DNA from: Streptomyces albireticuli
GTDB taxonomy: Bacteria; Actinomycetota; Actinomycetes; Streptomycetales; Streptomycetaceae
Direction: 5' to 3'
Length of the DNA: 64,000 nucleotides
Assembly: GCF_002192455.1 (NCBI RefSeq)
Contig: NZ_CP021744.1
Span: 4,680,001-4,744,000, forward strand
Position numbers and translations under genes: made by a program. Below the pieces are notes generated by a model. The model was not told where the DNA came from. It saw nothing but the letters and a program-made list of their open reading frames with translations, and ran no database searches. Positions 55,516 to 63,934 of the stretch are shown here, piece by piece. The first letter of the stretch is position 1, and every line of letters begins with the position of its first letter.

Positions 55516-56910
55516 GTGCAGTATCACGATTCGATGGTTGAGCTTGTCGGCAACACCCCGCTTGTGAAGCTCAACAGCGTGACCGAAGGCATCCAGGCCA
55601 CCGTGCTTGCCAAGGTCGAGTACTTCAACCCCGGCGGTTCGGTGAAGGACCGGATCGCCGTGCGGATGATCGAGGCCGCCGAGAAGTCCGGCGAGCTCAA
55701 GCCCGGCGGCACCATCGTGGAGCCGACCTCCGGCAACACCGGTGTGGGCCTGGCGATCGTGGCCCAGCAAAAGGGCTACAAGTGCATCTTCGTGTGCCCG
55801 GACAAGGTGTCCAACGACAAGATCAACGTGCTGCGCGCCTACGGGGCCGAGGTCGTCGTCTGCCCGACCGCCGTCGACCCGGAGCACCCGGACTCCTACT
55901 ACAACGTCTCGGACCGTCTCGTGCAGGAGACCCCGAACGCCTGGAAGCCGGACCAGTACAGCAACCCCAACAACGCCCTGTCGCACTACCACTCCACCGG
56001 CCCGGAGATCTGGGAGCAGACCGAGGGCAAGATCACTCACTTTGTGACCGGCGTGGGCACCGGCGGCACCATCAGCGGCACCGGCCGCTACCTCAAGGAG
56101 GTCAGCGACGGCCGGGTCAAGGTCATCGGCTCCGACCCCGAGGGCTCCGTCTACAGCGGCGGCTCCGGCCGTCCGTACCTGATCGAGGGCGTCGGCGAGG
56201 ACTTCTGGCCGAGCGCCTACGACGGCACGGTGACCGACGAGATCATCGCGGTCTCCGACAAGGACGCCTTCCAGATGACCCGCCGCCTCGCCCGCGAGGA
56301 GGGCCTGCTCGTCGGCGGCTCCTGCGGCATGGCCGTCGTCAGCGCCCTGGAGCTCGCCAAGCGCCTCGGCCCGGACGACGTCGTCGTCGTGCTGCTGCCC
56401 GACAGCGGCCGCGGCTACCTCAGCAAGATCTTCAACGACGAGTGGATGGCGGACTACGGCTTCCTGGAGGAGCCGGGCGACGCCGCCCGCGTCGGTGACG
56501 TGCTGCGCCGCAAGGACGGCGGCATGCCCTCGCTGGTGCACATGCACCCCGAGGAGACGGTCGGCGAGGCCATCGAGGTGCTCCGCGAGTACGGCGTCTC
56601 GCAGATGCCCATCGTCAAGCCGGGCGCGGGGCACCCCGATGTGATGGCCGCCGAGGTCATCGGCTCGGTCGTGGAGCGCGAGCTGCTGGACGCCCTGTTC
56701 ACGCAGCGCGCCTCGCTCACCGACCCGCTGGAGAAGCACATGTGCCCGCCGCTGCCGCAGGTCGGCTCCGGTGAGCCGGTCGCGGACCTGATGGCGGTGC
56801 TCGGCGAGGCCGACGCGGCGATCGTGATCGTCGAGGGCAAGCCCAAGGGCGTCGTCAGCCGCCAGGACCTGCTGGCCTTCCTGGCCGAGAGCGCCGCTCC
56901 CGCCAAGTAG
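55516..56910 (+). CDS. cbs: Cystathionine beta-synthase
   Basis: A 464-residue PLP enzyme. Residues 1-320: fold-type II cysteine-synthase-like domain with FNPGGSVKDRIA (PLP Lys), PTSGNTGVGLA, GTGGTISGTGRYL (phosphate loop) and VGGSCGMAV. Residues about 340-460: two CBS (Bateman) domains (ETVGEAIEVLREYGVSQMPIV; VADLMAVLGEADAAIVIVEGKPKGVVSRQDLLAFL). It condenses serine with homocysteine in reverse transsulfuration. The regulatory domain may bind adenosyl ligands. GTG 55516 preceded by CGGAGATC is the start that aligns with the family; upstream in-frame sequence is unrelated. Confidence 0.95.
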   Translation: MQYHDSMVELVGNTPLVKLNSVTEGIQATVLAKVEYFNPGGSVKDRIAVRMIEAAEKSGELKPGGTIVEPTSGNTGVGLAIVAQQKGYKCIFVCPDKVSNDKINVLRAYGAEVVVCPTAVDPEHPDSYYNVSDRLVQETPNAWKPDQYSNPNNALSHYHSTGPEIWEQTEGKITHFVTGVGTGGTISGTGRYLKEVSDGRVKVIGSDPEGSVYSGGSGRPYLIEGVGEDFWPSAYDGTVTDEIIAVSDKDAFQMTRRLAREEGLLVGGSCGMAVVSALELAKRLGPDDVVVVLLPDSGRGYLSKIFNDEWMADYGFLEEPGDAARVGDVLRRKDGGMPSLVHMHPEETVGEAIEVLREYGVSQMPIVKPGAGHPDVMAAEVIGSVVERELLDALFTQRASLTDPLEKHMCPPLPQVGSGEPVADLMAVLGEADAAIVIVEGKPKGVVSRQDLLAFLAESAAPAK

Positions 56911-57284
56911 CCGCCGGGCGCGCGCCGGACGGATGTCCGGCGCGCGCCGGACGGGGCGCCGGACAGGCGCCGGATCCCGCGCCAAGTGGGCGTCAAGTCA
57001 CGCGGACGACGCGTAAAGGGTACGTATGCGTCACGCGTCCGCAGCACGGACTTAACAACGGTCCGGCATATTGAGGGGTGTCGGCGAGGGTCCGCCCGGA
57101 CCGGCACCAGTGCGGCGGCAGGACCTCCGGAGCGGCTCCCGGACTCCAAGGCCGTCCGGACACGGGTGGACCGGCCCTGACCCGGAACCGTGTCCTCGTG
57201 GGGGACCGCCGTCGTCCCGACTCCGGCCTCGGCCGGGGTACGGCGGCCCCCCGCTCACTTCTCCCCGGGGGCGCGCGGCTCCCG
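56911..57284. terminator. Intergenic region with the cbs terminator
   Basis: The cbs terminator is CGCGCGCCGGAC (56919-56930), loop GGAT, GTCCGGCGCGCG (56935-56946). A second weaker bulged hairpin lies at 57002-57042 (GCGGAC/GTCCGC with GACGC/GCGTC inside). I see no gene in the remaining 240 bases, which separate two convergent genes. Confidence 0.7.
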
Positions 57285-57713
57285 TCAGCTCTCGTCGTGC
57301 GGCTTGCGGTGGCTCGGCCAGGGGAAGAACCCGGCGGAGTTGAGCGCGTTGACGCCCACGATGCCCGCCCAGGTCACCAGCAGGCCGGCCAGCCCGGCGT
57401 TGACCACGCCGATGGCGGACAGCGGCACCGCCAGCACCAGCGAGATCGCCGCGAAGCCGAACCGCTCCCCGAAGCTGCCGGGCCCCGCCTCGGCGGGCCG
57501 CGGGCGGGCGCCGCGGGCGGCGGCCATCTGCTGCTCCGCCAGATGCCGGCGCACATGGCGGTCGATGGTGCCGTCGATCTTCCGGTCGACCTTGTCCAGG
57601 AAGCCGTCGACCAGCTCCGACTCGTACTCCGGCCCCAGTTCCTTGCGGGTCTGGAGGGTCGCGTCGAGTTCCTTCTTCATCTCTGACTTCGTCTCGGGGT
57701 CGTGGGCCGTCAT
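57285..57713 (-). CDS. Small integral membrane protein, function unknown
   Basis: A 142-residue protein: charged helical N-terminal half (KSEMKKELDATLQTRKELGPEYESELVDGFLDKVDRKIDGTID) and two C-terminal membrane segments (FAAISLVLAVPLSAIGVV; GLAGLLVTWAGIVGVNAL). ATG 57713 fits the conserved start of the helical region. The layout is that of common actinobacterial cytoplasmic-helix plus hairpin proteins with no assigned function. Divergent from the MatB-like gene. Confidence 0.78.
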   Translation of the reverse strand: MTAHDPETKSEMKKELDATLQTRKELGPEYESELVDGFLDKVDRKIDGTIDRHVRRHLAEQQMAAARGARPRPAEAGPGSFGERFGFAAISLVLAVPLSAIGVVNAGLAGLLVTWAGIVGVNALNSAGFFPWPSHRKPHDES

Positions 57714-57822
57714 GCCGACGACGATACGGTCGCGGGAGCCCCGGGTCGTTGGGGCTAGCACCCGTATCCGCAGTGGGGGCTGTCCCCGGACCGCCGGCGG
57801 ACCCCCGTGGAAGGAGCAGTCC

Positions 57823-59205
57823 GTGCCCGAACCGACCGTACCTCTGCTGACGTCCCTCGCCGCCGGAGCGGGCGGCGCCGGCGGCCCCGACCTGCCCGAC
57901 GCCCTGACCGTCGCCGGCCGGACGTGCTCGCGGGAGGAACTGCTGGGCGCCGCGGCCGCGGTGGCGCACCGGATCGCCGGGGCGCCGTCCGTGGCCGTCC
58001 AGGCGGAGGCCACCCTGGAGACCGTCGTCGCCGTCGTGGGCGCGCTGCTCGCCGGGGTGCCCGCCGTGCCGCTGCCGCCGGACGCCGGGCCCGCCGAGCG
58101 GGACCACATCCTGCGCGACTCCGGTGCCGCCCTGGTGCTGGGCGCGGGCGGCGACCTGCCGGTCGACGTGGCGGAGCGGGCCGACTGGTCAGGCGCCGAG
58201 CCGGACCCCGCCACCACCGCCCTGATCCTCTACACCTCCGGCACCACCGGCTCGCCCAAGGGCGTCCTGATCCCGCGCGCGGCCGTCGCCGCCGGCCTGG
58301 ACGGGCTCGCCGAGGCGTGGGCGTGGACGGCCGGGGACACCCTCGTGCACGGCCTGCCGCTGTTCCATGTGCACGGCCTCGTCCTCGGGGTGCTGGGCGC
58401 CCTGCGCACCGGCTGCCGGCTCGTCCACACCGGCCGGCCCACCCCCGCGGCGTACGCGGCGGCCGGCGGCAGCCTCTACTTCGGCGTGCCGACCGTGTGG
58501 TCCCGCGTGGTCCGGGAGCCGGCCGCCGCCCGGGAGCTCGGCAAGGCGCGGCTGCTGGTGTCGGGCAGCGCGGCGCTGCCCGCGCCCGTCTTCCGCGACC
58601 TGGAGGCGCTCACCGGGCAGCGGCCCGTGGAGCGCTACGGCATGACGGAGACCCTGATCACCGTCTCGACCCGGGCCGACGGTGACCGCCGCCCCGGTTC
58701 GGTGGGCCTGCCGCTGCCGGGCATAAGGACCAGGCTGGCGCGGACCGAGAGCGGCATCGGCGAGCTGGAGGTGTCCGGGCCGACCCTCTTCGCGGGCTAC
58801 CTCGGGCGCCCGGAGGCGACGGCCGCGGCGCACGCCGGGGACGGCTGGTTCCGCACCGGCGACATCGCGACCGTCGACCCCGACGGCATGCACCGCATCG
58901 TGGGCCGGGCCTCCGTCGACCTGATCAAGACCGGTGGCTACCGGGTCGGCGCGGGCGAGGTGGAGAACGCCCTGCTGGACCACCCCGCGGTGCGGGAGGC
59001 GGCCGTCGTCGGCGTGGACCACGACGACCTCGGGCAGGAGATCGTCGCCTATGTGGTGGCCGACGGGGTGTCCGAGCGGACCCTGATCGACTTCGTGGCC
59101 GGACACCTCTCCGCGCACAAGCGGCCCCGCCGCGTCCGGTTCCTGGAGGCGCTGCCGCGCAACGCGATGGGCAAGCCGCAGAAGAAGCTCCTCCCGCCGC
59201 TGTAG
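57823..59205 (+). CDS. MatB-like malonyl-CoA synthetase family acyl-CoA synthetase
   Basis: A 460-residue ANL enzyme closely resembling MatB in length and motifs: LYTSGTTGSPKGVLIPR, GLPLFHVHGLVLGVLGALR, LLVSGSAALP, ERYGMTETLITVSTRADGDRRPGSVGLPLPG, GWFRTGDIATVDPDG, DLIKTGGYRVGAGEVENALL, and a C-terminal Lys near GKPQKK. MatB makes malonyl- or methylmalonyl-CoA from the free diacid. GTG start with AAGGAG seven bases upstream. It is outside the biosynthetic cluster by 8 kb and followed by an RpiR regulator, so it is probably housekeeping, but it could feed the synthases. Confidence 0.9.
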   Translation: MPEPTVPLLTSLAAGAGGAGGPDLPDALTVAGRTCSREELLGAAAAVAHRIAGAPSVAVQAEATLETVVAVVGALLAGVPAVPLPPDAGPAERDHILRDSGAALVLGAGGDLPVDVAERADWSGAEPDPATTALILYTSGTTGSPKGVLIPRAAVAAGLDGLAEAWAWTAGDTLVHGLPLFHVHGLVLGVLGALRTGCRLVHTGRPTPAAYAAAGGSLYFGVPTVWSRVVREPAAARELGKARLLVSGSAALPAPVFRDLEALTGQRPVERYGMTETLITVSTRADGDRRPGSVGLPLPGIRTRLARTESGIGELEVSGPTLFAGYLGRPEATAAAHAGDGWFRTGDIATVDPDGMHRIVGRASVDLIKTGGYRVGAGEVENALLDHPAVREAAVVGVDHDDLGQEIVAYVVADGVSERTLIDFVAGHLSAHKRPRRVRFLEALPRNAMGKPQKKLLPPL

Positions 59206-59232
59206 CGGTGGGAGGCCCTGGGAGAACACCCT

Positions 59233-59252
59233 CCTGCATAATTCCATGCAGG
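59233..59252. promoter_or_regulatory. Palindromic operator before the RpiR gene
   Basis: CCTGCAT, AATTCC, ATGCAGG: a 7-base perfect palindrome with a 6-base spacer. It contains CATAAT, a good -10 box, so a bound repressor would block initiation. Probably the autoregulatory site of the RpiR protein encoded 78 bases downstream. Confidence 0.6.
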
Positions 59253-59329
59253 ACCAGGGGTCGTGAATGACCGTGCGAGGCCCCGCCGGCGGACCCGCCG
59301 ACGGTCCGTACCGAGAACGTGGAGGGCCG

Positions 59330-60181
59330 ATGAGTGACAACGGCGGCGAGCCGGAGGCCACCGCGCGCCTGCAAAAGCTCTTCGAAGGGCACCGGCTGAC
59401 GCCCACCCAGCGCCGGATCGCCCACTGCGTGGTGCGGCGGGCCGCCGACGCGCCGTTCCTCTCCAGCGTCGAGCTCGCCGAGCTCGCGGGCGTCAGCCAG
59501 CCGTCCGTGACCCGGTTCGCGGTCGCCCTCGGCTTCGACGGCTACCCCGCCCTGCGCCGCCACCTGCGCGAGGTCGTCCCCACCACGGCCGAGCCCGGCG
59601 AGAGCTCGTACAACGAGTACCAGGAGGCGGTCCAGGCGGAGATCGACAACCTCCGCCACCTCGCCTCCCTGCTCGCCGACCCCGAGCCCGTCGCCCGCGC
59701 CGGGCGGCTGCTCGCGCGGTCGCGGCCGCTGCCCGTGCTCGGCCTGCGCGCCGCCACCGCGCAGGCGGCGGGCTTCGCCTACTTCGCGCGCAAGGTCCAC
59801 CCCGACGTCCGGCTGCTCGACGAGGGCGGCACGCTCCTCGCCGACCGCATCGACGCGGCCGTGCGGGCCGGTGCGAGCACCCTGCTGTGCTTCGCGCTGC
59901 CCCGGCACCCCCGCGAGGTGGTCGAGGCGCTGGAGTACGCGCGGGGCGAGGGCCTGACCGTCGTCACCGTCGCGGACTCCACCTTCGCGCCCGTCGCCCG
60001 CCACAGCGACCTGCTGCTGCCCGCCGCCGTCGGCACCGGGCTCGCCTTCGACACGGCGTGCGCGCCGATGCTGCTGGGGCGGGTGCTGCTGGAGGCCATG
60101 TGCGACGCGCTGCCCGACGCCCAGGCACGGCTGGAGGAGTTCGACGCGAAGGCGGCGGCGCGGGGGCTGTTCGTCGAATGA
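59330..60181 (+). CDS. RpiR/MurR-family transcriptional regulator with SIS domain
   Basis: A 283-residue regulator: N-terminal HTH_6 domain about 10-85 (LTPTQRRIAHCVVRRAADAPFLSSVELAELAGVSQPSVTRFAVALGFDGYPALRRHL) and a C-terminal SIS sugar-isomerase-fold domain about 125-260 (LPVLGLRAATAQAAGFAYFARK; TLLCFALPRHPREVVEALEYARGEGLTVVTVADS) that senses phosphosugars. ATG 59330 has GGAGGG five bases upstream; an in-frame ATG at 59267 lies in unconserved sequence. A palindrome upstream suggests autoregulation. Confidence 0.92.
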   Translation: MSDNGGEPEATARLQKLFEGHRLTPTQRRIAHCVVRRAADAPFLSSVELAELAGVSQPSVTRFAVALGFDGYPALRRHLREVVPTTAEPGESSYNEYQEAVQAEIDNLRHLASLLADPEPVARAGRLLARSRPLPVLGLRAATAQAAGFAYFARKVHPDVRLLDEGGTLLADRIDAAVRAGASTLLCFALPRHPREVVEALEYARGEGLTVVTVADSTFAPVARHSDLLLPAAVGTGLAFDTACAPMLLGRVLLEAMCDALPDAQARLEEFDAKAAARGLFVE

Positions 60182-60189
60182 GGCTCGTT

Positions 60190-60263
60190 CCCCACCCCGC
60201 CCCTTCCCGAATCGTCCTCAAGCGCCGGACGGGCTGAAATCAGCCTGTCCGGCGCTTGAGGAC
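60190..60263. repeat. Composite intergenic repeat, copy 2, with 23-bp hairpin
   Basis: CCCCACCCCGCCCCTTCCCGAA followed by arms 60214-60236 and 60241-60263 (GTCCTCAAGCGCCGGACGGG CTG and complement with one G-T), loop AAAT. It can terminate both the RpiR and the convergent hydrolase transcripts. It is the same family as 51478-51600. Confidence 0.8.
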
Positions 60264-60306
60264 ACCGCGCGTCAGCGCGGAGCGGGGGTCCAGGGCTTGC
60301 CCCCGG

Positions 60307-61641
60307 TTACGGGGAGGGGCGGGTAGGGGAAAAGCCCGCGCCGGACAGCCGCATCTCGGGGAAGCGGGTCGACGGGCCGTCCAGGAGGCCGCCGTCCCGG
60401 CCCTTCAGGAAGCGGTCGAAGAACGCCACCGTGTACGCCCGCGTCGCCGCCACCGCCCGCTCCGGCCGTACGGTCCCCAGGGTCTCCTTCAGATCGGCCC
60501 CGGACAGCGCGCCCTGCCGGGACAGGGCAGGCAGCAGCGACGCGGCGTCGGTGTACGCGCCGTGCCGGGAACCGGCCATGGTCAGCTCGGCGTTCCAGCC
60601 GCGCGAGTGCTGCCGGAAGGCCGTCCACGACGGCCGGTTCTCCGCCGCGCCCGGCCCCTCGGAGCCCAGCAGCAGGAACGGCCGGTCCACGCCCTCGCGC
60701 GCGGCCCCGCTCAGCGCGCTCCCGGAGGCGTCCGGGAGGGCGAAGGCCAGCTGTCCGTCCATGTTGACGCCCGCCCGGACCCGGCGGTCCTCCAGCATGG
60801 TCTGGGCGGCGGTCAGGCCGCCCATGGAGTGCCCCGTCATGCCGACGCGCCGCAGGTCCATGGCGTCGGCCAGGCCGCGCGGCATGGCCCGCCGCCAGGC
60901 GGCGTCGCCGCCCAGGGCGTCGAGGACGAACCGGGTGTCGCCCACGCGCGCCGCCAGCGACCGGCGCAGCGCGGCGTCGATCTCGCGCGGCCCCGTGCCG
61001 GGGTCCTTGGCGAGGGCGGGCAGCACGGACTCCGCCAGGCGCCCGCCGGGGAAGGCGACCTCCGACGAGTCGTAGGTGTGGTCGATCGTGACGACGACGT
61101 AGCCGCGCGACGCCAGCTCCTCCGCGAGGCCGGTGTTCCAGGTGCGCGGGTCGCCCAGGCCCGCCGAGTACAGGACGACCGGGAGGGACCGGGCGCCGCG
61201 GGCCACCGGCGCGTCCACGCGCGCGTGCGTGCGCGTGGCGGCCCAGTCGGCCGCGCCCGCGCGCACCCGGTAGTTGGCCTCCGCCGCGCTGCCCGCCGCC
61301 CCGAAGTGCGCGGCGGACGCGGCGTCCATGTGCGGGGCGGTCCGGCCGTGCCCGCCTCCGCCGGCCGGGTAGAACAGGCTCGCCATCACCTCGCGGTCCC
61401 CGCTCTCCGGCTTCCACGGGTCCCGGCGGGAGGCGTCCACCAGGTGCCGGGTCGCCGTGCCGACGGCGTACGGGCCGGTGGGGGCCGGCAGCTCCGCGTG
61501 CGGCCGGGCCGCGGCCGCCGCGCCGGCCGGGGCGGCCAGCGCCTCGGCCCGGCCCGCCGCCGTGCCCAGCAGCGCTGTCCCGGCCAGCACCCCCGCCGCC
61601 AGTACGGCCCGCCGCCGCAGTCCCCGCTCGTACGCCACCAT
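60307..61641 (-). CDS. Secreted alpha/beta hydrolase, lipase or PAF-acetylhydrolase-like
   Basis: A 444-residue protein with a Tat-like signal (LRRRAVLAAGVLAGTALLG, cleavage near AEALAAP). The hydrolase domain has LPVVLYSAGLGDPRTWNTGLAEELASRGYVVVTIDHTYDSSEV (oxyanion region), nucleophile elbow GHSMGG, an acid loop FLLLGSEGPG and a His near MAGSRHGAYTD. It resembles the PAF-acetylhydrolase/dienelactone-hydrolase-like group of secreted Streptomyces esterases. Monocistronic; its 3' end faces the repeat hairpin. Confidence 0.88.
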   Translation of the reverse strand: MVAYERGLRRRAVLAAGVLAGTALLGTAAGRAEALAAPAGAAAAARPHAELPAPTGPYAVGTATRHLVDASRRDPWKPESGDREVMASLFYPAGGGGHGRTAPHMDAASAAHFGAAGSAAEANYRVRAGAADWAATRTHARVDAPVARGARSLPVVLYSAGLGDPRTWNTGLAEELASRGYVVVTIDHTYDSSEVAFPGGRLAESVLPALAKDPGTGPREIDAALRRSLAARVGDTRFVLDALGGDAAWRRAMPRGLADAMDLRRVGMTGHSMGGLTAAQTMLEDRRVRAGVNMDGQLAFALPDASGSALSGAAREGVDRPFLLLGSEGPGAAENRPSWTAFRQHSRGWNAELTMAGSRHGAYTDAASLLPALSRQGALSGADLKETLGTVRPERAVAATRAYTVAFFDRFLKGRDGGLLDGPSTRFPEMRLSGAGFSPTRPSP

Positions 61642-61923
61642 GCCCCGCTCCTCCCGCTCGCCCGGTGCGCCGACTCTAGGGAAGGGCCGTGCCCCGCCGC
61701 GTCGTACGACGGAGCCAACACGCGGGTGCTACCCCGGTATGACCCGCGCCCCGGCCGTGCCCGGCGCTTCTCAGCCCGCACTCAGATTCGTTGGCTAGCC
61801 TGCCGCGCGGATTCCGGCCGGAATCCGGGCAGATTCCGGACGGGGCCGGGCCCGGTCCGGGCTCCGGTTCCGGTCAGGTTCACGCAGGGGGCCGAGAGGT
61901 CCCCGGGTACGAGGAGGTGCGTC

Positions 61924-62526
61924 GTGGGGCGCGGTGCGTATGCGCTGGCACGGGTGGCGGTGGTCGTGAGAGCGGCCGCGGGCCCGCTGTGGTGGGCGGG
62001 ACTGGTGGGCGCGGGCGTCGGCACCCTGGTGCCGGGGCTCACCGGGCGCCGGATCGGGGTGACGGCGGGCGCGGCGCTGTTCCTGATCACGGCGGCCGTG
62101 GTCTTCGCGGTGCGCCGCGGGCGCTACGAGGAACTGGCGCGCGGCGCGTCGCGGGCGGGCCGGTCCGTCTTCCTCCAGGACCGCGCCGTCACCCTGCGGA
62201 ACCGGCGGCGAGCCGGCCGCTGGTGGCTGGCGCTCGCCTTCCTCGCGGCCGTCGGCTCCTCCTTCGCCGCGCCCGCCGCCGCCGGGCTGGCGACGGCCGG
62301 GGCCGGCGCCGGGCTGTGGGCGAAGGCCCGCTGGCTGGGCGGGCTGGAGCGGCGGTCCGGGAGCCTGCTGTGGGTGCGCGTGGACAGTGTCCGGCGCGGA
62401 CCCGCCGGGCCGGACGTGCGCGGCTACGAGACCACCGGGCTCTCCGCCGGGGACGCGGCACCGGGCGGCGCGCGGCGCCGGGCCGGGCGGGCGGCCTCCC
62501 GGCCGGGCGTCAGCGCAGCGCGCTGA
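61924..62526 (+). CDS. Membrane protein of unknown function
   Basis: A 200-residue protein with about four hydrophobic segments (WWAGLVGAGVGTLVPGL; AALFLITAAVVFAV; WWLALAFLAAVGSSFAAPAAAGLATAGAGAGLWA) and basic cytoplasmic loops. No family recognised. GTG 61924 is preferred since GAGGAGG lies a few bases upstream. Its 3' end overlaps the convergent decarboxylase gene by 17 bases. Confidence 0.68.
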   Translation: MGRGAYALARVAVVVRAAAGPLWWAGLVGAGVGTLVPGLTGRRIGVTAGAALFLITAAVVFAVRRGRYEELARGASRAGRSVFLQDRAVTLRNRRRAGRWWLALAFLAAVGSSFAAPAAAGLATAGAGAGLWAKARWLGGLERRSGSLLWVRVDSVRRGPAGPDVRGYETTGLSAGDAAPGGARRRAGRAASRPGVSAAR

Positions 62527-63934
62527 GACCCGCGGCGAGCGGGCCGCCGCTCTCCTCGACGAGCTCGTCGAGCGACTGCGGACGGCGGACGGGCACGAAG
62601 CGGACGTCCGGGCCGCCGGGCGCGCGCCCGGCGCCGTACTCCCCGTGCTGCCCGTACTCCCCGTGCCCGTCGCGGAGATCCTCCGTGCGGCCTTCTGCGG
62701 ACACGTAGCCGTAAACCCCCGGGCGGGGCAGAGAGTTGTACGCGAAGTGGTTCGAGAAGTAGTACGCGCCGGTGTCCAGCAGCGCCACATGGTCGCCCGG
62801 CTCCAGGAGCGGCAGCGGCCGGTCCACCGCGACCAGGTCGCCCGCGAAGCAGCACGGCCCGGCCACGTCCTGCGGCACCGGCTCGCCCTCCTTGGGCCGC
62901 CCCTCCGCGTCGAAGGCGGCCACCCGCAGTGGCCAGGCGCCGGGCGCGAACACCGTCCGCGCCGCGACCTGGGCGCCCGCGTGCGTCACCGCGATCCGCC
63001 GCCCGCCGGCCGACTTGGCGTACTCCACCCGGGCCAGCACCGTGCCGCTCTTGGCCAGCAGCGACCGGCCGAACTCCGTGACCAGGCCGTAGCGCCCGTC
63101 GAACAGGGCGGGTACGGTCACGTCGAGCAGCCGCGCGTAATCCCGGAAGCTCGGCGTCACCTCCTCGGAGGCGAAATTGACGGGCAGTCCGCCGCCGATG
63201 TCCAGGGTCCGCACCCGCTGCCCGCCGACGGCCCGGTTGATCTCCTCGGCCAGCTCGTACGCGGTCCGCACGCCCTCGGCCATCAGCTCCGGCGGGCAGC
63301 CCTGCGAGCCGACGTGGGCGTGCATCCGGGTGAGCCAGGGGCGCTCCACGAAGGCGCGGACGAGCCATGCGCGCGCCCCCTCGTCGCGCAGCGCCACCCC
63401 GAACTTGGACGTCGCCGTGGCCGTGCTCATCGCCCCGATGCTGCCCGCGCCGAGCTGCGGGTTCACCCGTACGCCCAGCACGGAGGCGGTCGGCGCGGAC
63501 CGTACGAGCGCGTCCAGGCGGGCCAGCTCCTGGCGGCTGTCGGCGTTGACCGCGATGCCGAGCGCGAGCGCCTCCCGCAGCTCCGCGTCCGTCTTCGCGG
63601 GGGAGTCCAGGACCGTGCGGTCCGCCGGCACGCCCGCGGCGCGCGCCAGCGCCAGCTCCCCGGGGCTCGCCACCTCGCAGCCCATCCCCTCGTCGGCGAG
63701 CAGCCGCAGCACGGGCACCAGCGACGCGGCCTTCACGGCGAAGGCGTGCAGCACCTCCGTGCCGGGCGCCGTGACCTCCTCGAACGCGGCCCGCAGCGCG
63801 GCGACGGCGCCGCGGACGCCCCGCACGTCCAGCAGCCCGGCCACGGGGCGCCGCGCGTCGACCAGACCGTCCCGCACCGCCGCCCGGACGGCGGCCTCAC
63901 GTCGCTCGCGCGCGCTCGCGCTCTCCGGACCCAT
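62510..63934 (-). CDS. Fold-type III PLP-dependent decarboxylase (DapDC/ODC-like)
   Basis: A 474-residue enzyme: PLP Lys in HAFAVKA, VASPGELALARAAGVPADRTVLDSPAKT, HAHVGSQG, DIGGGLPVNF (PLP phosphate loop), EFGRSLLAKSG, the Cys-containing GPCCFAGD and the C-terminal GAYYFSNHFAYNSLPRPG (YNxxxRP-type substrate loop). It probably decarboxylates a D- or L-amino acid such as diaminopimelate or a relative; the many actinobacterial paralogues have unknown substrates, so I do not name it lysA. ATG 63934 with GGAGTGG upstream; an earlier in-frame ATG at 63970 lacks conserved sequence. Confidence 0.88.
   Translation of the reverse strand: MGPESASARERREAAVRAAVRDGLVDARRPVAGLLDVRGVRGAVAALRAAFEEVTAPGTEVLHAFAVKAASLVPVLRLLADEGMGCEVASPGELALARAAGVPADRTVLDSPAKTDAELREALALGIAVNADSRQELARLDALVRSAPTASVLGVRVNPQLGAGSIGAMSTATATSKFGVALRDEGARAWLVRAFVERPWLTRMHAHVGSQGCPPELMAEGVRTAYELAEEINRAVGGQRVRTLDIGGGLPVNFASEEVTPSFRDYARLLDVTVPALFDGRYGLVTEFGRSLLAKSGTVLARVEYAKSAGGRRIAVTHAGAQVAARTVFAPGAWPLRVAAFDAEGRPKEGEPVPQDVAGPCCFAGDLVAVDRPLPLLEPGDHVALLDTGAYYFSNHFAYNSLPRPGVYGYVSAEGRTEDLRDGHGEYGQHGEYGAGRAPGGPDVRFVPVRRPQSLDELVEESGGPLAAGLSALR

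Noticed and set aside
57823..59205. MatB-like synthetase as a cluster gene
   Set aside because: It is 8 kb beyond the last tailoring gene, with cbs, thiolase and other core genes between, and pairs with an RpiR gene.
60256..62526. A 756-codon open frame covering the hydrolase antisense strand and the membrane protein
   Set aside because: Only the last 200 codons (from GTG 61924) look like a gene; the rest is antisense to a clear alpha/beta hydrolase.
62510..63934. Decarboxylase as lysA
   Set aside because: The fold and PLP motifs fit, but the C-terminal half diverges from diaminopimelate decarboxylase and no lysine or threonine pathway gene is adjacent, so the name is not supported.
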